A stretch of 53,661 nucleotides of DNA, taken from assembly GCA_009711825.1 (NCBI GenBank), contig VEMY01000011.1:1-53661 (forward strand). The letters are read 5' to 3'. The position numbers were made by a program, and so were the translations under genes. Each line of letters starts with the position of its first letter. Position 1 is the first letter of the stretch. This DNA is from Bacillota bacterium (GTDB lineage: Bacteria > Bacillota > Proteinivoracia > UBA4975 > VEMY01). The notes beneath the pieces are model-generated. The model did no database searches. It had not been told where the DNA came from and saw nothing but the letters and a program-made list of their open reading frames with translations. Below, one piece after another: positions 1 to 9,078 of this stretch.

Positions 1-105
1 CAGCTAATCCTTGACTCATGGGGCATAAACGCCAATCTAAAACTGCCAACGGTTAGCGAACTTAGACAACTCAAATACAGCTTCGATAAAGCAACGGTTA
101 TATGA
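1..105 (+). CDS. C-terminal end of an unidentified protein, cut by window start
   Basis: Reading frame 1 is open from the first base to a TGA at 103-105 and encodes the last 34 residues of a protein, ending KYSFDKATVI. A plausible intrinsic terminator follows at 139-171, which supports a real gene end on this strand. The fragment is too short to assign a family, and no motif is recognisable. The stretch 106-138 holds nothing else that I can see. Confidence 0.45.
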   Translation, partial: QLILDSWGINANLKLPTVSELRQLKYSFDKATVI

Positions 106-138
106 CCATAATTTAGTTCTTTTGTCCCAGATTGAAAA

Positions 139-171
139 TCCCAGTGATTTCAGGCTTCGCTGGGGTTTTTG
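139..171 (+). terminator. Intrinsic terminator after the partial gene
   Basis: CCCAGTG (140-146) pairs with CGCTGGG (158-164) with one G-T wobble, and a run of five T follows. It sits 35 bases after the stop of the partial plus-strand gene. Confidence 0.6.
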
Positions 172-205
172 TAATCATTGAACTGTAAAACTCGGGTGAT
201 AGCAT

Positions 206-228
206 AAAAAAAACAGCGGTTAAACCGC
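206..228 (-). terminator. Intrinsic terminator overlapping the stop of a small membrane peptide gene
   Basis: On the minus strand GCGGT (228-224) pairs with ACCGC (220-216) around a three-base loop, and eight T follow at 213-206. The stop codon of the small gene (222-220) lies in the loop and descending arm. The stem is short but GC-rich. Confidence 0.55.
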
Positions 229-321
229 CAAGAATAAACGCACAAATTTAAATATCCCAAAAAGCATCGCTACCAGGAAAACAATCCGTAAAAGTGCATT
301 TCGCATAACTACGGATGACAT
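220..321 (-). CDS. 33-residue single-span membrane peptide
   Basis: The frame starts ATG at 321-319 and encodes 33 residues. It begins MSSVVMRNALLRI and continues with a hydrophobic stretch (about residues 11-33) broken by one Lys and one Arg, which suggests one membrane span. The start has an excellent ribosome binding site, AGGAGGG, five bases upstream. A terminator overlaps the stop, and a candidate promoter lies at 361-387, so the gene has all the parts of an independent transcription unit. It lies just beyond the rpoZ terminator. I do not recognise the family. The coding call rests on these signals, not on homology. Confidence 0.6.
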   Translation of the reverse strand: MSSVVMRNALLRIVFLVAMLFGIFKFVRLFLAV

Positions 322-360
322 ATAATCCCTCCTGACATCTCAGATTAATTGTCACTCTTT

Positions 361-387
361 ATTATACTTATATCAGATTTTCGTCAA
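361..387 (-). promoter_or_regulatory. Candidate sigma-A promoter for the 33-residue peptide gene
   Basis: On the minus strand a TTGACG -35 box (387-382) and a TATAAT -10 box (366-361) are separated by 15 bases, shorter than the preferred 17. The boxes are 40 bases before the AGGAGGG and ATG of the small gene. Confidence 0.35.
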
Positions 388-423
388 CAGTTGCTTTATT
401 CCTTCAACGTGAAAAAATAAACT

Positions 424-455
424 TAATAAAAAATAAGCGCCACAGACGCTTATTT
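424..455 (-). terminator. Intrinsic terminator after rpoZ
   Basis: On the minus strand AAATAAGCG (455-447) pairs perfectly with CGCTTATTT (439-431), and the descending arm runs into a T-rich tract. The stem overlaps the rpoZ stop codon, so it closes the yicC-remA-rpoZ transcript. Confidence 0.8.
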
Positions 456-659
456 CAAAGTCCCTTCTTTTATACGCTGGTACTGAACCTGCCCGGCCAA
501 AATCTCCTCCAGGGCAATGGTAACCGACTTCTTTGATTTGCTTTTCACAAGCTGTGCAGCACCTTGTTGCAGCAATCTAGCCCGCCGGGCACTGGAAACA
601 ACCAAAGTGTACTTGCTTTCAACTTTTGTCAATAGTTTATCAATGGATGGATAAATCAT
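450..659 (-). CDS. rpoZ: DNA-directed RNA polymerase omega subunit
   Basis: This 69-residue protein is the omega subunit, which helps assemble and stabilise RNA polymerase by binding the beta-prime subunit. The N-terminal [20 protein letters not shown] matches the usual omega start. It continues with the helix [12 protein letters not shown] and the conserved [10 protein letters not shown] near the C-terminus. A GAGGAGG site lies seven bases before the ATG. The ATG overlaps the remA TGA in an ATGA junction, so the two are translationally coupled. In most Firmicutes gmk lies between remA and rpoZ; here it does not. Length is normal for the family. Confidence 0.93.
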   Translation of the reverse strand: MIYPSIDKLLTKVESKYTLVVSSARRARLLQQGAAQLVKSKSKKSVTIALEEILAGQVQYQRIKEGTLK

Positions 660-919
660 TTAAGTGCCTCCTCAAATTGTTCACTTTTCGATGCCAAGCG
701 ATGGGCAAAAGTTTCCGGCTGAACCGATGAGAGAATTACATGCTGGCTGTCCATGATTAAAACCGCCCTGGTTTTCCGGCCATATGTTGCATCAATAAGG
801 TAACCCCGCTCCCGGGCTTCCTGGATTAAACGTTTTACAGGAGCGCTTTCCGGGCTAATCACGCCGACGATCCGACTTGAAGCAACTATGTTGCCAAATC
901 CAATATTGACCATTTGCAT
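656..919 (-). CDS. remA: RemA/DUF370 family matrix regulator
   Basis: This protein of about 87 residues belongs to the RemA (DUF370) family, whose Bacillus subtilis member is a DNA-binding activator of biofilm matrix and osmoprotection genes. Family signatures are VNIGFGN near the start, [11 protein letters not shown] and [12 protein letters not shown] in the middle, and [12 protein letters not shown] near the end. I prefer the ATG at 919, which has AGGGGTG nine bases upstream. A GTG at 931 would add four residues. It lies between yicC and rpoZ, the standard location, and is coupled to rpoZ by a four-base overlap. Its target genes cannot be inferred from this window. Confidence 0.92.
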   Translation of the reverse strand: MQMVNIGFGNIVASSRIVGVISPESAPVKRLIQEARERGYLIDATYGRKTRAVLIMDSQHVILSSVQPETFAHRLASKSEQFEEALK

Positions 920-933
920 CTCAAAAAACACCC

Positions 934-1791
934 CTATTCTATATTCTGAACCTGTTCGCGAATTTTCTCCAGTTCAGATTTGATATTTACTGCTAGATTT
1001 GAAATTGGATATAATGCGCTTTTTGAAGCAATGGTATTGACCTCTCTCAGCATTTCTTGCCCCAAAAATTCCAGCTTGCGCCCCTTCGGTTCGTTTGTCT
1101 GCTGAACTGCGCCAAACTCTCTGATATGTTCGCGCAGCCGCACTAACTCCTCGTTTATATCAGACTTATCAATCAAAAGCGCAATCTCTGTTAACACGCG
1201 GACATCATCGATTTGCTCGTCAAGGCGGACTATACGCTCGCGAAAACGCTGTGCGACAGTATCCTTTTGAACAGAGGCCAAATTTGCTAATTCCCCCGTC
1301 ATAGTTTCGATATTGGCAAGGGTATTAAGTAGATCCTGCCACAAATATTCACCTTCGCGCAACCGGTCTGCGACCAAGCTCTGCACCAATACTTCCACAC
1401 CCTGGCAAAACTGGTCGGCGTCGGCCTCGCGCTGAGCACCAGCGCCAATCATATCCGGTAAGGTCAACAGGCGAACGGGATCAAAACTTTCCAATTTGCG
1501 CTCCGCCATTATTGTATCCAAAATTGTCATATAATCCTGATACACATCCTGATTGAGGCGAATATTTCCCTTTCCCTCCAGCCGTTCCGGCTGCACGCGT
1601 ATGTCGACCCGGCCCCGTTTCAGATGCTTTTTTATAAGATTACGAACTGGCATCTCCAAGTGAAACAAATTTTCCGGCATTCGGCAATGAATGTCCAGAA
1701 AACGATGATTGAGAGTTCGAATATCGACAAGGTAAAGACTATCTCCTGCTTTAACGGTTCCAGATTTAAAACCAGTCATACTGGCAATCAC
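934..1791 (-). CDS. yicC: YicC/YloC family endoribonuclease
   Basis: The 285-residue product is a YicC/YloC protein, a family whose E. coli member is a stress-related endoribonuclease. It begins with the family signature SMTGF. It also has the NHRFLDI box near residue 30, and it ends with the conserved C-terminal domain containing [16 protein letters not shown] and [16 protein letters not shown] chose the GTG at 1791 because GGGAGG lies eight bases before it. The ATG six bases upstream is only two bases from that site. remA follows 14 bases downstream, so they probably form one unit. Length matches the family. Confidence 0.92.
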   Translation of the reverse strand: MIASMTGFKSGTVKAGDSLYLVDIRTLNHRFLDIHCRMPENLFHLEMPVRNLIKKHLKRGRVDIRVQPERLEGKGNIRLNQDVYQDYMTILDTIMAERKLESFDPVRLLTLPDMIGAGAQREADADQFCQGVEVLVQSLVADRLREGEYLWQDLLNTLANIETMTGELANLASVQKDTVAQRFRERIVRLDEQIDDVRVLTEIALLIDKSDINEELVRLREHIREFGAVQQTNEPKGRKLEFLGQEMLREVNTIASKSALYPISNLAVNIKSELEKIREQVQNIE

Positions 1792-1848
1792 ACGCATCGC
1801 CTCCCGTCACGCAACTATTTTACCGAAGATGGTAATAGATTACAAGCA

Positions 1849-4491
1849 TTATCTACTCGGAAGCAACAACCTCCGCATCCGTCCGAGGATGAGCGGAATT
1901 ACAGATGCTCCGCCAATTAACAGCCAGTCAGACGGACATAAAGCAACTGTGTCAAAAACCTTTTGCAACACAGGATTATACACCGCCAACCCCAAGAGGG
2001 CGAACGAAAAGATTATCGCACCCACAAACCACATATTCGCACTTAGAGGCGCCGCCCTGCCACTGTCATCAGCCCGACAGGCAAGCGAGTAAATGAGCTG
2101 CACGCATATAAGTGTAGAAAGGGCCATCGTTCTAGCATGTTCCAGAGTTAAACCCCGGGCCAATCCGATGGCAAAAACCATTAACGTAAGCACACCGATA
2201 CTGAGACCGGTAAAAAGGATTCCCGCCCCCATGCCTCTTGCGAGAATTCCCTCATCAACCGGTCGGGGCGGACGCTTCATTATGCCAGGACTTCCGGGTT
2301 CCATACCCAAAGCAAGCGCGGGCAGACCGTCTGTTACCAGGTTAACCCACAGAATCTGAATCGCCCGTAATGGCAACGGAAATCCGAGCAACATCGCAAA
2401 AAACATTGTACAGATTTCACCGGCGTTACATGAGAGCAAAAAGCGGATAAACTTACGTATATTATCGTAAATAATTCTGCCCTCTTCCACGGCAGCAACG
2501 ATTGTGGCAAAGTTATCGTCGGCCAATACCAGGCTGGCCGCTTCTTTGGTGACCTCAGTGCCTGTCACTCCCATTGCGATTCCTATATTCGCCTCTTTTA
2601 CAGCCGGAGCATCGTTTACCCCGTCCCCGGTCATTGCCACCACATGCCCCCGTTGCTTGAGAGCTCGGACTAAGCGCATCTTATGTTCCGGATAGACCCG
2701 GGCACACACCGACAACCTGTCAACCCGACGCAGCAAAGCTTTGTCAGATAGCGCTTCTATTTCAGCGCCGGTAATTACGCTGTCCTGGGAATAGGGAAGG
2801 TTTATCCGTCTGGCAATCGCAAGGGCAGTCGCCTTATGGTCGCCGGTTATCATCACCGGTCTGATTCCACCGCGCAGACATGCTAGAACCGCGCTGGCCA
2901 CTTCCGGACGCGGAGGATCATCCAGCGCCGCAAAGCCAACAAACACCAGATCTGTATCAGCCTGTTCACGTTGCCGGGGGCAAGCTGCTGAAGCCTTATA
3001 GGCCAAGGCAATTACCCGATAAGCCTGATTGGCCCACTTTTCATTAACTTGTTTAATTTCCGCCACCGTCGCCGGCCCCAGGGGGGCGACTCCCCGTTGG
3101 GTAAAATAGGTGCTGCAGCGAGATAAAATCACATCGGGAGCCCCTTTAGCCAGGACAAGATAATGTCCTCGGGCAGCATGACGAACCACAGTGCTCATCA
3201 TTTTTTTACTGGAGTCAAAGGGAAATTCCTCAACCGCCTCATATTTCGTTGACAGAAATCCCCTGGAAACCCCAAATTTTCGAGCCAGAACCAGCAAAGC
3301 GCCGTCAGTTGGGTCACCGATAATTGTATAACCCCGCTGCTTATCCCCCTGTAAATGAGAATTATTACAGAGGGCGCTTATCTCTGCATAGATTTCCCGG
3401 GCCTCCCCGCGCACCCTGTTAAGGCCCAGAACCTCACCCACCGGCGCATAGCCCTTGCCGGTGACAGAGAGCTGTTCACCGGCAAGATAGACCTTATCTA
3501 CAGTCATTTGATTCTGGGTCAGCGTCCCGGTTTTATCAGAACAGATCACAGTCGCACAGCCCAAAGTTTCTACTGCCGGCAATTTCCGGACAATCGCTTT
3601 TCGCCTTAGCATCCGTTGTAGGCCAATGGCCAGGCATAAGGTTACCACTGCAGGCAACCCTTCCGGAATTGCGGCCACAGCCAAACTGACTCCGGCCATA
3701 AACATCTTGTATATTGCTTCACCCCGCAGCATACCCGCGACTGCCACAAAAACGCTAATCAATACACAGACTGTAACCAGCACCCTCCCTAAACGGTTAA
3801 GACGCATTTGCAGTGGAGTAGGGTCAGTCTGGGCATGCTGCATCATGCCGGCAATTTGTCCCATCTTGGTTTTCATACCGGTGGCAACAACTATGCCGCT
3901 GCTGCGCCCCCTGGTCACCAGGCACCCCATATATGCCATTACCTGTGAATCTTCTCCCTTTTCAGATTTGGCAACCGGCACAGTCTCTCCGGTCAATGGG
4001 GATTCTTCAACTTCCAAACTAATGGAATCGAAGATTCGGATATCGGCCGGCACTTTATCGCCTGCCCTGAGGAAAACAATATCGCCCGGCACCAAAGATT
4101 CCGCCGGCACCTGGGTGATTTCGCCATTACATAATACACGTGCATTGGGAGCGGTCAGATTCTGTAACGCTTCCAGCGAGCGTTCAGCCTTGTATTCTTG
4201 AGCAAAGCCCAGTATTGCGTTGAGGATTATAATTATAAGGATTGTGAGCGCATCGTGAAACTCGCCCAGAAAAGCAGAAACCAAAGTCGCTGCCAGCAGA
4301 ATTAGGACCATAATATCGCCAAATTGGCTTAACAGCATTAATAGGGCAGACTTATTTGACTCTGTATCCAATTTGTTTGCGCCGTGTTTAGCCAATAGTT
4401 CTTGACGTCTCTTACCGCTCAAACCCTTGCCAGGGTCTGTATCCAGACTCAGAAACAACTGCTCCAGATTTCCAAGGTCAGAAATTTTCAC
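1849..4491 (-). CDS. Calcium-transporting P-type ATPase (type IIA, SERCA-like)
   Basis: This 880-residue protein is a P-type cation pump of the SERCA-like group, which exports Ca2+ from the cytoplasm using ATP. The N-terminal cation-ATPase domain comes first. The actuator motif TGET is near residues 167-170, PEGLP in helix M4 near 276-280, and the phosphorylated Asp in DKTGT at about 319. The hinge GDGVNDAPA comes later. Calcium-coordinating residues expected in M5 (NAGE) and M6 (NLVTDG) are present, so two-site Ca2+ binding is plausible. The start is GTG with GGAGGGGG just upstream. It points away from rqcH, which is divergent. Specificity for Ca2+ rather than another divalent ion is inferred from the helix motifs. 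Confidence 0.9.
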   Translation of the reverse strand: MKISDLGNLEQLFLSLDTDPGKGLSGKRRQELLAKHGANKLDTESNKSALLMLLSQFGDIMVLILLAATLVSAFLGEFHDALTILIIIILNAILGFAQEYKAERSLEALQNLTAPNARVLCNGEITQVPAESLVPGDIVFLRAGDKVPADIRIFDSISLEVEESPLTGETVPVAKSEKGEDSQVMAYMGCLVTRGRSSGIVVATGMKTKMGQIAGMMQHAQTDPTPLQMRLNRLGRVLVTVCVLISVFVAVAGMLRGEAIYKMFMAGVSLAVAAIPEGLPAVVTLCLAIGLQRMLRRKAIVRKLPAVETLGCATVICSDKTGTLTQNQMTVDKVYLAGEQLSVTGKGYAPVGEVLGLNRVRGEAREIYAEISALCNNSHLQGDKQRGYTIIGDPTDGALLVLARKFGVSRGFLSTKYEAVEEFPFDSSKKMMSTVVRHAARGHYLVLAKGAPDVILSRCSTYFTQRGVAPLGPATVAEIKQVNEKWANQAYRVIALAYKASAACPRQREQADTDLVFVGFAALDDPPRPEVASAVLACLRGGIRPVMITGDHKATALAIARRINLPYSQDSVITGAEIEALSDKALLRRVDRLSVCARVYPEHKMRLVRALKQRGHVVAMTGDGVNDAPAVKEANIGIAMGVTGTEVTKEAASLVLADDNFATIVAAVEEGRIIYDNIRKFIRFLLSCNAGEICTMFFAMLLGFPLPLRAIQILWVNLVTDGLPALALGMEPGSPGIMKRPPRPVDEGILARGMGAGILFTGLSIGVLTLMVFAIGLARGLTLEHARTMALSTLICVQLIYSLACRADDSGRAAPLSANMWFVGAIIFSFALLGLAVYNPVLQKVFDTVALCPSDWLLIGGASVIPLILGRMRRLLLPSR

Positions 4492-4545
4492 AGCTCCCCC
4501 TCCCCATTTTTTATAAATATGCCGGAGGGGGCGCCAGTATTAGAG

Positions 4546-4574
4546 TTGTTTTTACAAGGGCTCTATTCTATACT
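4546..4574 (+). promoter_or_regulatory. Candidate promoter for rqcH
   Basis: A good -10 box TATACT (4569-4574) is preceded, 17 bases upstream, by a weak -35 box TTGTTT (4546-4551). It lies 21 bases before the rqcH start, in the divergent gap with the calcium ATPase gene. Confidence 0.4.
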
Positions 4575-4595
4575 TTAGATTCAGGGGGGATTGCA

Positions 4596-6335
4596 ATGAA
4601 TCTAGACGGCTTCTTTTTTACCGCCTTAATAAAAGAATTAGAAACCGAATTAACCGGCAGTCGCGTTGAGGAAGTGTACACGGATTCTGATAACAAACTG
4701 TATCTTCAGCTTCGGGCGCCTGGTCGCACTCAAAAACTTATGATATCCGTGATTTCGCCGCCATTTACTTTTTTCTTGGCAGAAACTGTCGGGAGTAAAA
4801 ACCGAACCGGGTTTACGCAAGTTCTGCGCAATGCCCTGGCCGGCAAATTCCTGACCAAAATCACCAATTCCGCATTTGATCGCTGGGCTAGTTTCTACTT
4901 TGCCGACACACCGGACGCTTCACCCGCCTATACCCTGGAACTGGAGCTTATGGGACGCCAAAACGATTTAACCCTTACTGATAACACGAAAATCATCGCT
5001 ACCTCCCGGATTGGCGACTCAGAACAGCGCACACTCCAGCCCGGGCATAGATTTACGCCACCACCAACTTCAAACAAGCTTAAACCTCAAGATCTCTCTG
5101 CTGATTATTTGGAACAACTCCTGGCTCAACGCCCCGCGGAAAAAATCGCCCAAAGTCTAGTTAGGCTGGTTTTTGGCGTCAGTGTTGTATTGGCAACTGA
5201 AATTTGTCACCGCGCCAAAATTGACCCCAGGCAACCGGCGAATATCGATGATATCCCTCACCTGATTCAAGTCATAAACGTACTGACAATGAATTGCCTG
5301 GAAAACAATGTCCGTCCGGTTGCATACTTTAATGGCAACGAATTACACAGCATTTACTGGACCGAGCTCACCCATCTCCATGAACTCAGGGAAGAACGTC
5401 TTGCATCACTGAGCCAGGCATTGGCACTGCAATTCAGCGCTTGGCGCAATCAGCAACTAATCAAAGATAAACAAAACATTGCCAAACATATTCACGCCCG
5501 ACTGAAACGAACGGAAAAAAAACTCGGCAAGCAGTTAAAGGAATTAGAGACTGCCAAAAACCATCAGCAATTCAGAGAAATTGGCGACACATTGCTTGCG
5601 GGCTTATATCAAATTGGTAAAGGTCAATCAACTGTAGAACTGATCAATCCGCATAATGCAAAGTCAATGGAGATTCGGTTAAATCCGGAGCTGTCGGCCT
5701 CAGAAAACGCTCAAAGTTATTATCGCAAAGCCCGTAAATACAAAGATGCAGCAAAAATTGTTCAGCAGCAAATTAACAAAAGCCGCCAACTGATAAATTA
5801 CTTAGAATCCCTGCACTATAGCCTCGAACAATGTAAAAACTCTGCAGAGCTGGAAGAAATCATCACCGAAATGCGTGAGCAGGGCCTGTTTAAAAAGCGG
5901 CAGAAAAAGTCTGCTAAGGGAGAAGCCAAACTCCGCTCGGAATTTATTCGTCAACAGACACCCTTAGGTGAGAACGTGTTGATTGGCAAAAACAATCGCC
6001 AAAATGATTTGTTGACTTTACATGTTGCAAACAAAAACCATATCTGGCTGCATGTCAGGGATTACCCCGGCAGTCATGTGATTCTCGAGACACCCGACCC
6101 GGACCAAAATTCGCTTGAATATGCGGCTTCACTGGCCGCATGGCATTCCAAGGCCCGCGGCGCCGCCAAGGTTGAAGTAGTGTATACTTCGGTCCGCAAT
6201 GTAAAAAAAATCCCCGGCGGAAAACCGGGAATGGTTAATTATTACAATTACCGCTCACTTGTTATCGACCCCCGTGCTCATATGCAAACAACTCCCGCAA
6301 CCGCTGGCGGAACTCCTCGGGAGGACCGACAGTAA
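4596..6335 (+). CDS. rqcH: RqcH, ribosome quality control NEMF-family protein
   Basis: The 579-residue protein is the bacterial Rqc2/NEMF homologue RqcH. In B. subtilis it binds obstructed 50S subunits and directs C-terminal alanine tailing of the stalled chain. It has an NFACT-N domain starting MNLDGFFFTALI, two central helix-rich segments (about residues 260-420), and the C-terminal NFACT-R domain with GENVLIGKNNRQND and IWLHVRDYPGSHV. The Asp-Arg pair needed for tRNA-Ala use in B. subtilis is present as D95-R96 (FDRW). AGGGGGG precedes the ATG. The final 74 bases overlap the 3-prime end of rluD on the other strand, so the last 25 residues, after VIDPRAHM, are probably not conserved. Confidence 0.92.
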   Translation: MNLDGFFFTALIKELETELTGSRVEEVYTDSDNKLYLQLRAPGRTQKLMISVISPPFTFFLAETVGSKNRTGFTQVLRNALAGKFLTKITNSAFDRWASFYFADTPDASPAYTLELELMGRQNDLTLTDNTKIIATSRIGDSEQRTLQPGHRFTPPPTSNKLKPQDLSADYLEQLLAQRPAEKIAQSLVRLVFGVSVVLATEICHRAKIDPRQPANIDDIPHLIQVINVLTMNCLENNVRPVAYFNGNELHSIYWTELTHLHELREERLASLSQALALQFSAWRNQQLIKDKQNIAKHIHARLKRTEKKLGKQLKELETAKNHQQFREIGDTLLAGLYQIGKGQSTVELINPHNAKSMEIRLNPELSASENAQSYYRKARKYKDAAKIVQQQINKSRQLINYLESLHYSLEQCKNSAELEEIITEMREQGLFKKRQKKSAKGEAKLRSEFIRQQTPLGENVLIGKNNRQNDLLTLHVANKNHIWLHVRDYPGSHVILETPDPDQNSLEYAASLAAWHSKARGAAKVEVVYTSVRNVKKIPGGKPGMVNYYNYRSLVIDPRAHMQTTPATAGGTPREDRQ

Positions 6336-7176
6336 CACTGACTGGCATGCTGGTAATAGGATGTTGAAATTCTAGAGTTCTCGCATGAAGCAGATGCCCT
6401 GCAAGCTGGGGGTCGCTATGACCATAGGTTGTGTCCCCGACTACCGGAAATCCCATGCGCGAAAAGTGTACTCTGATTTGGTGGGTACGACCGGTTTCCA
6501 GTTTAACCGCCAGCAAGGTATGGCGCTGGAACCGCCTGAGAACGTTAAAGTGGGTGATTGCCTCCTTGCCGTTTTCGACTATCGCCATTTTCGTCCTGTT
6601 CTTTGGATGTCTGCCAATCGGTCCCTCAATTCGTCCCTTGTCATGGGAAACAATGCCATGAACCAAAGCCAGGTAGGTCCGCGAGATCTGCCTGGCTTTT
6701 AACATCTCTGAAAGGCGCCATTGGCACTGATTGGTTTTTGCCACCAGCAGGAGCCCGGATGTATCTTTATCCAGCCGATGAACAATTCCCGGCCGATGCG
6801 CCTCTGTTTCTGATAAGCCGACGCCAGTCCCCAGGAGCGCGTTGACAAGGGTGCCTGAATGATGCCCTGGTGCTGGATGCACCACCATTCCTACCGGCTT
6901 GTTCACAATTAGCAGCCATTCATCCTGATAGCGAATGTCCAAGCGAATATCCTCATGGCAAACTGTGTCCGGTTCGGGTAGCTGTGTCAAGATGATTGTG
7001 TCCCCCGTACCCAGAACATGACGCTTCTTTGTTATCACTTGACCATTGACAGTCACCATTCCCCTGTTTATATGGTTCTGCACGCTGCTGCGGCTTAAAT
7101 GAGTATTGGTCAGCGCCAGATATTTATCCAGTCGAGTGCCTGCGCTTTCAGCGTCGACAACAAATCTATGTTCCAT
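6262..7176 (-). CDS. rluD: RluD-like 23S rRNA pseudouridine synthase (RluA family)
   Basis: This 304-residue enzyme converts uridines in rRNA to pseudouridine. An N-terminal S4 RNA-binding domain (about residues 14-75) is followed by the RluA catalytic domain. The active-site Asp is in HRLDKDTSG near residue 136, and the later ETGRTHQIRVH motif is conserved. The start at 7176 has GGAG five bases upstream and fits family length. The frame extends 20 residues further upstream but that part lies within lspA. It overlaps lspA by 11 bases, the common lspA-rluD pair. The exact uridine targets cannot be read from the sequence. Confidence 0.92.
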   Translation of the reverse strand: MEHRFVVDAESAGTRLDKYLALTNTHLSRSSVQNHINRGMVTVNGQVITKKRHVLGTGDTIILTQLPEPDTVCHEDIRLDIRYQDEWLLIVNKPVGMVVHPAPGHHSGTLVNALLGTGVGLSETEAHRPGIVHRLDKDTSGLLLVAKTNQCQWRLSEMLKARQISRTYLALVHGIVSHDKGRIEGPIGRHPKNRTKMAIVENGKEAITHFNVLRRFQRHTLLAVKLETGRTHQIRVHFSRMGFPVVGDTTYGHSDPQLAGHLLHARTLEFQHPITSMPVSVTVGPPEEFRQRLRELFAYEHGGR

Positions 7177-7624
7177 GTTTACTCCGCTCCCCCCGCCAGT
7201 CAACAAACAGGTCCAGGGCAAACAGCCCGACTCCAATAACTATCGCCGAATCAGCTATATTAAACACCGGCCAAAACCTAAAATCCAGAAAGTCAACAAC
7301 CGGTCCGTGAAACAGCCGATCAATCAAATTGCCTGCGGCGCCTCCTAATTGCAGGCCAAAGGCAATCTGCAGCAATGCATGATGCTTCATCTGTCGTGCA
7401 TAGACAATCAGCACTGTAATCACAGCCAAGGTAACAAGTATAAAAAAGAGCCGTTGATTGGGCAAAATGCCAAAAGCAGCACCCGGATTGCGTATGTAAG
7501 TAATATGGAATATATCAGGGATAATCGGCACTGTTTGCCCCACATTTAAAGAAGCTGTAACCAGGTACTTACTGACCTGGTCAATGACGATGACTAAGAG
7601 TGCCAATGAAAAAAACTTCTTCAT
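7166..7624 (-). CDS. lspA: Lipoprotein signal peptidase (signal peptidase II)
   Basis: The 152-residue membrane protease removes the signal peptide of diacylglyceryl-modified prolipoproteins. It has four hydrophobic segments and the catalytic aspartates in GPVVDFLDF (D111) and FNIADS (D125), with the conserved RNPGAAFG and AGNLIDR motifs. The start at 7624 is fixed by AGGAGG six bases upstream. A longer in-frame reading from 7849 would overlap the upstream DksA-like gene and has no support. Its partner lgt is also in this window at 34718-35473. At least two genes here encode lipoproteins that would be substrates (33323-33772 and 46483-46899). Confidence 0.94.
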   Translation of the reverse strand: MKKFFSLALLVIVIDQVSKYLVTASLNVGQTVPIIPDIFHITYIRNPGAAFGILPNQRLFFILVTLAVITVLIVYARQMKHHALLQIAFGLQLGGAAGNLIDRLFHGPVVDFLDFRFWPVFNIADSAIVIGVGLFALDLFVDWRGERSKHGT

Positions 7625-7625
7625 T

Positions 7626-8084
7626 TCATTCCTCCTGACGGGGCTGTTCCTGCACTGAATCACTGGTCCCGTATGTTTCGAACTTCGGCCAGGTAAAGCC
7701 GGTACTATATGCAGGTTCAGAAACGGGTTTGCCGCTGCCACCCAATTCATTATCGCTGCAGCGCAGGCAGGTGCTGGCATACGGCAGCGCTTGCAACCTT
7801 TCGGCATCAATTGGCCGATGACAACTGGAACAGGTAAAATACTCCCCACTTTCTATACGTTCAAGCGCCAGCCGGATTTGGCCTGCCACATGCTCATTGT
7901 TTGCCGAAAAGGCAGCATCCATATTCCGGGTATAATTATCTGTGGCCACATCAGCTGGATGGTTGTCAAACACCGTCAGCTCATGGCTGTAATCCCGTAA
8001 ATTTTCGCTGCCGTCTTCGTTCGTTACAGCTTCAACCTCTGCCAACATTTTTAAAAGCCGTTGTTTTTGGATTTGGAGGTTCAT
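7626..8084 (-). CDS. DksA/TraR C4-type zinc finger protein (YteA-like)
   Basis: The 152-residue protein resembles the YteA branch of the DksA/TraR family found in spore formers. The N-terminal half is helical with a conserved acidic and polar segment (FDNHPADVATDNYTR). A four-cysteine zinc finger follows: CSSCHRP and CLRC, about residues 84-108. A proline-rich acidic tail ends the protein. It sits one base upstream of lspA and downstream of a DUF5665 gene, a common arrangement in Clostridia. DksA proteins bind RNA polymerase through the secondary channel. The role of this branch is not established, so I do not assign one. Confidence 0.85.
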   Translation of the reverse strand: MNLQIQKQRLLKMLAEVEAVTNEDGSENLRDYSHELTVFDNHPADVATDNYTRNMDAAFSANNEHVAGQIRLALERIESGEYFTCSSCHRPIDAERLQALPYASTCLRCSDNELGGSGKPVSEPAYSTGFTWPKFETYGTSDSVQEQPRQEE

Positions 8085-8098
8085 TACTGTCTTCCCTT

Positions 8099-8395
8099 CT
8101 AAGGATTCAAATGTTGTTGTACAATCACAATTAAATCAGCAATAAAATCGCCAATCAGCGGCAGGTTCAACACCACAAGCCGTTGCAGGATGTAAATGGT
8201 GAACGCACCCAACAACGTCATGCCGATGGCGATACCAAAACCCCGGGACAAACCACCGATGAAATTTACCATTAAATAGCGACGAGGATTGTTGAGCATT
8301 TCCAGATAATCAGCGATATTGAACTTTTCCATATTAGCCGACGCCCGTTGCAACTCTTTGTATAACTTATCTGGAATTCTAGTCTCGTCGTCCAC
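8099..8395 (-). CDS. DUF5665 family membrane protein
   Basis: This 98-residue protein has a helical N-terminal half (LYKELQRASANMEKFNIADYLEML). A glycine-containing hydrophobic segment follows at about residues 44-72, and a second near 78-95, suggesting two membrane spans. The pattern NPRRYLMVNFIGGLSRGFG is typical of DUF5665 proteins, of unknown function, which are often found near divIVA, dksA-like and lspA genes in Clostridia. The start is GTG, with GAGGGG nine bases upstream. It lies 14 bases before the DksA-like gene and is probably co-transcribed with it. Confidence 0.8.
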   Translation of the reverse strand: MDDETRIPDKLYKELQRASANMEKFNIADYLEMLNNPRRYLMVNFIGGLSRGFGIAIGMTLLGAFTIYILQRLVVLNLPLIGDFIADLIVIVQQHLNP

Positions 8396-8412
8396 AGTTC
8401 GCCACCCCTCTT

Positions 8413-9078
8413 TTACCTTTCCCCGGCAACAGCCATTTCAACCAACTTCCGGGCCAATAGTTCCCCGGGATCGATAATTTCCACCCCTTCCAGCAGTAAC
8501 GGTAGCTCTGTGCAGGCAGCGATAACTGTCTCGGCTCCCCGGGTTTTAAGATGCCGGTAGACTTCTTTGGCCTGTTGCCTGCTCAATTCCACTTCCCCGG
8601 CTTTAAATCCATAAATTGCAGTCATCAAGAGCTTCTGGGCCTCGGCGTCGGGATAAAGGAATGGCACATGTTTTCTGCGATAGAGACCGGCAGCCAGAGT
8701 CCCATCGGTGGCCAAAACCCCAACCTGTCTGCAATCGGACACAGCGTCCAGGGTTACAGAGATCATATTGACGAATTCTATGGATAGATTACGTTCAACC
8801 ACAGGCAAAAAATAATGGGCGGTGTTGCAAGCGACAGCCAGTAGATGGGCACCTTGATTAATTAACCCTTGGGCCATTTGCGTAAGTTGTGAAACGACAG
8901 GTTCCGGCTCATTATGTAAGATTGCCAAAGTCCGGTCGGGAACAGCAGGATTGCTGTCGACAAGGACACGCAGATGCTCCTGTTCATTCTCTACCGGTAG
9001 CGCTTGATAGAGTTTGGTCATGAAATCTACTGTCGCCATTGGTCCCATACCGCCTAGGATACCGATTGTCTTCATCAT
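8413..9078 (-). CDS. Aspartate/glutamate racemase family protein
   Basis: The 221-residue product belongs to the Asp/Glu racemase superfamily, which inverts amino acids by a two-cysteine mechanism. Both catalytic cysteines are present, in ACNTAHY (about residue 85) and ACTEL (about 187), after the N-terminal GGMGPMAT motif. The sequence is closer to aspartate racemase than to MurI. It may supply D-aspartate or another D-amino acid for the cell wall, but this is inference. I chose the ATG at 9078, 11 bases after AGGAGG; the next codon is also ATG. It ends 17 bases before the DUF5665 gene. Confidence 0.85.
   Translation of the reverse strand: MMKTIGILGGMGPMATVDFMTKLYQALPVENEQEHLRVLVDSNPAVPDRTLAILHNEPEPVVSQLTQMAQGLINQGAHLLAVACNTAHYFLPVVERNLSIEFVNMISVTLDAVSDCRQVGVLATDGTLAAGLYRRKHVPFLYPDAEAQKLLMTAIYGFKAGEVELSRQQAKEVYRHLKTRGAETVIAACTELPLLLEGVEIIDPGELLARKLVEMAVAGER

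Noticed and set aside
3626-4201. A 191-codon plus-strand frame within the calcium ATPase gene
   Set aside because: Fully inside a clear P-type ATPase reading on the other strand; no start signals.
7625-7849. Upstream extension of the lspA frame by 75 codons
   Set aside because: It overlaps the DksA-like gene in another frame and has no signal-like or family sequence. AGGAGG at the ATG at 7624 fixes the start.
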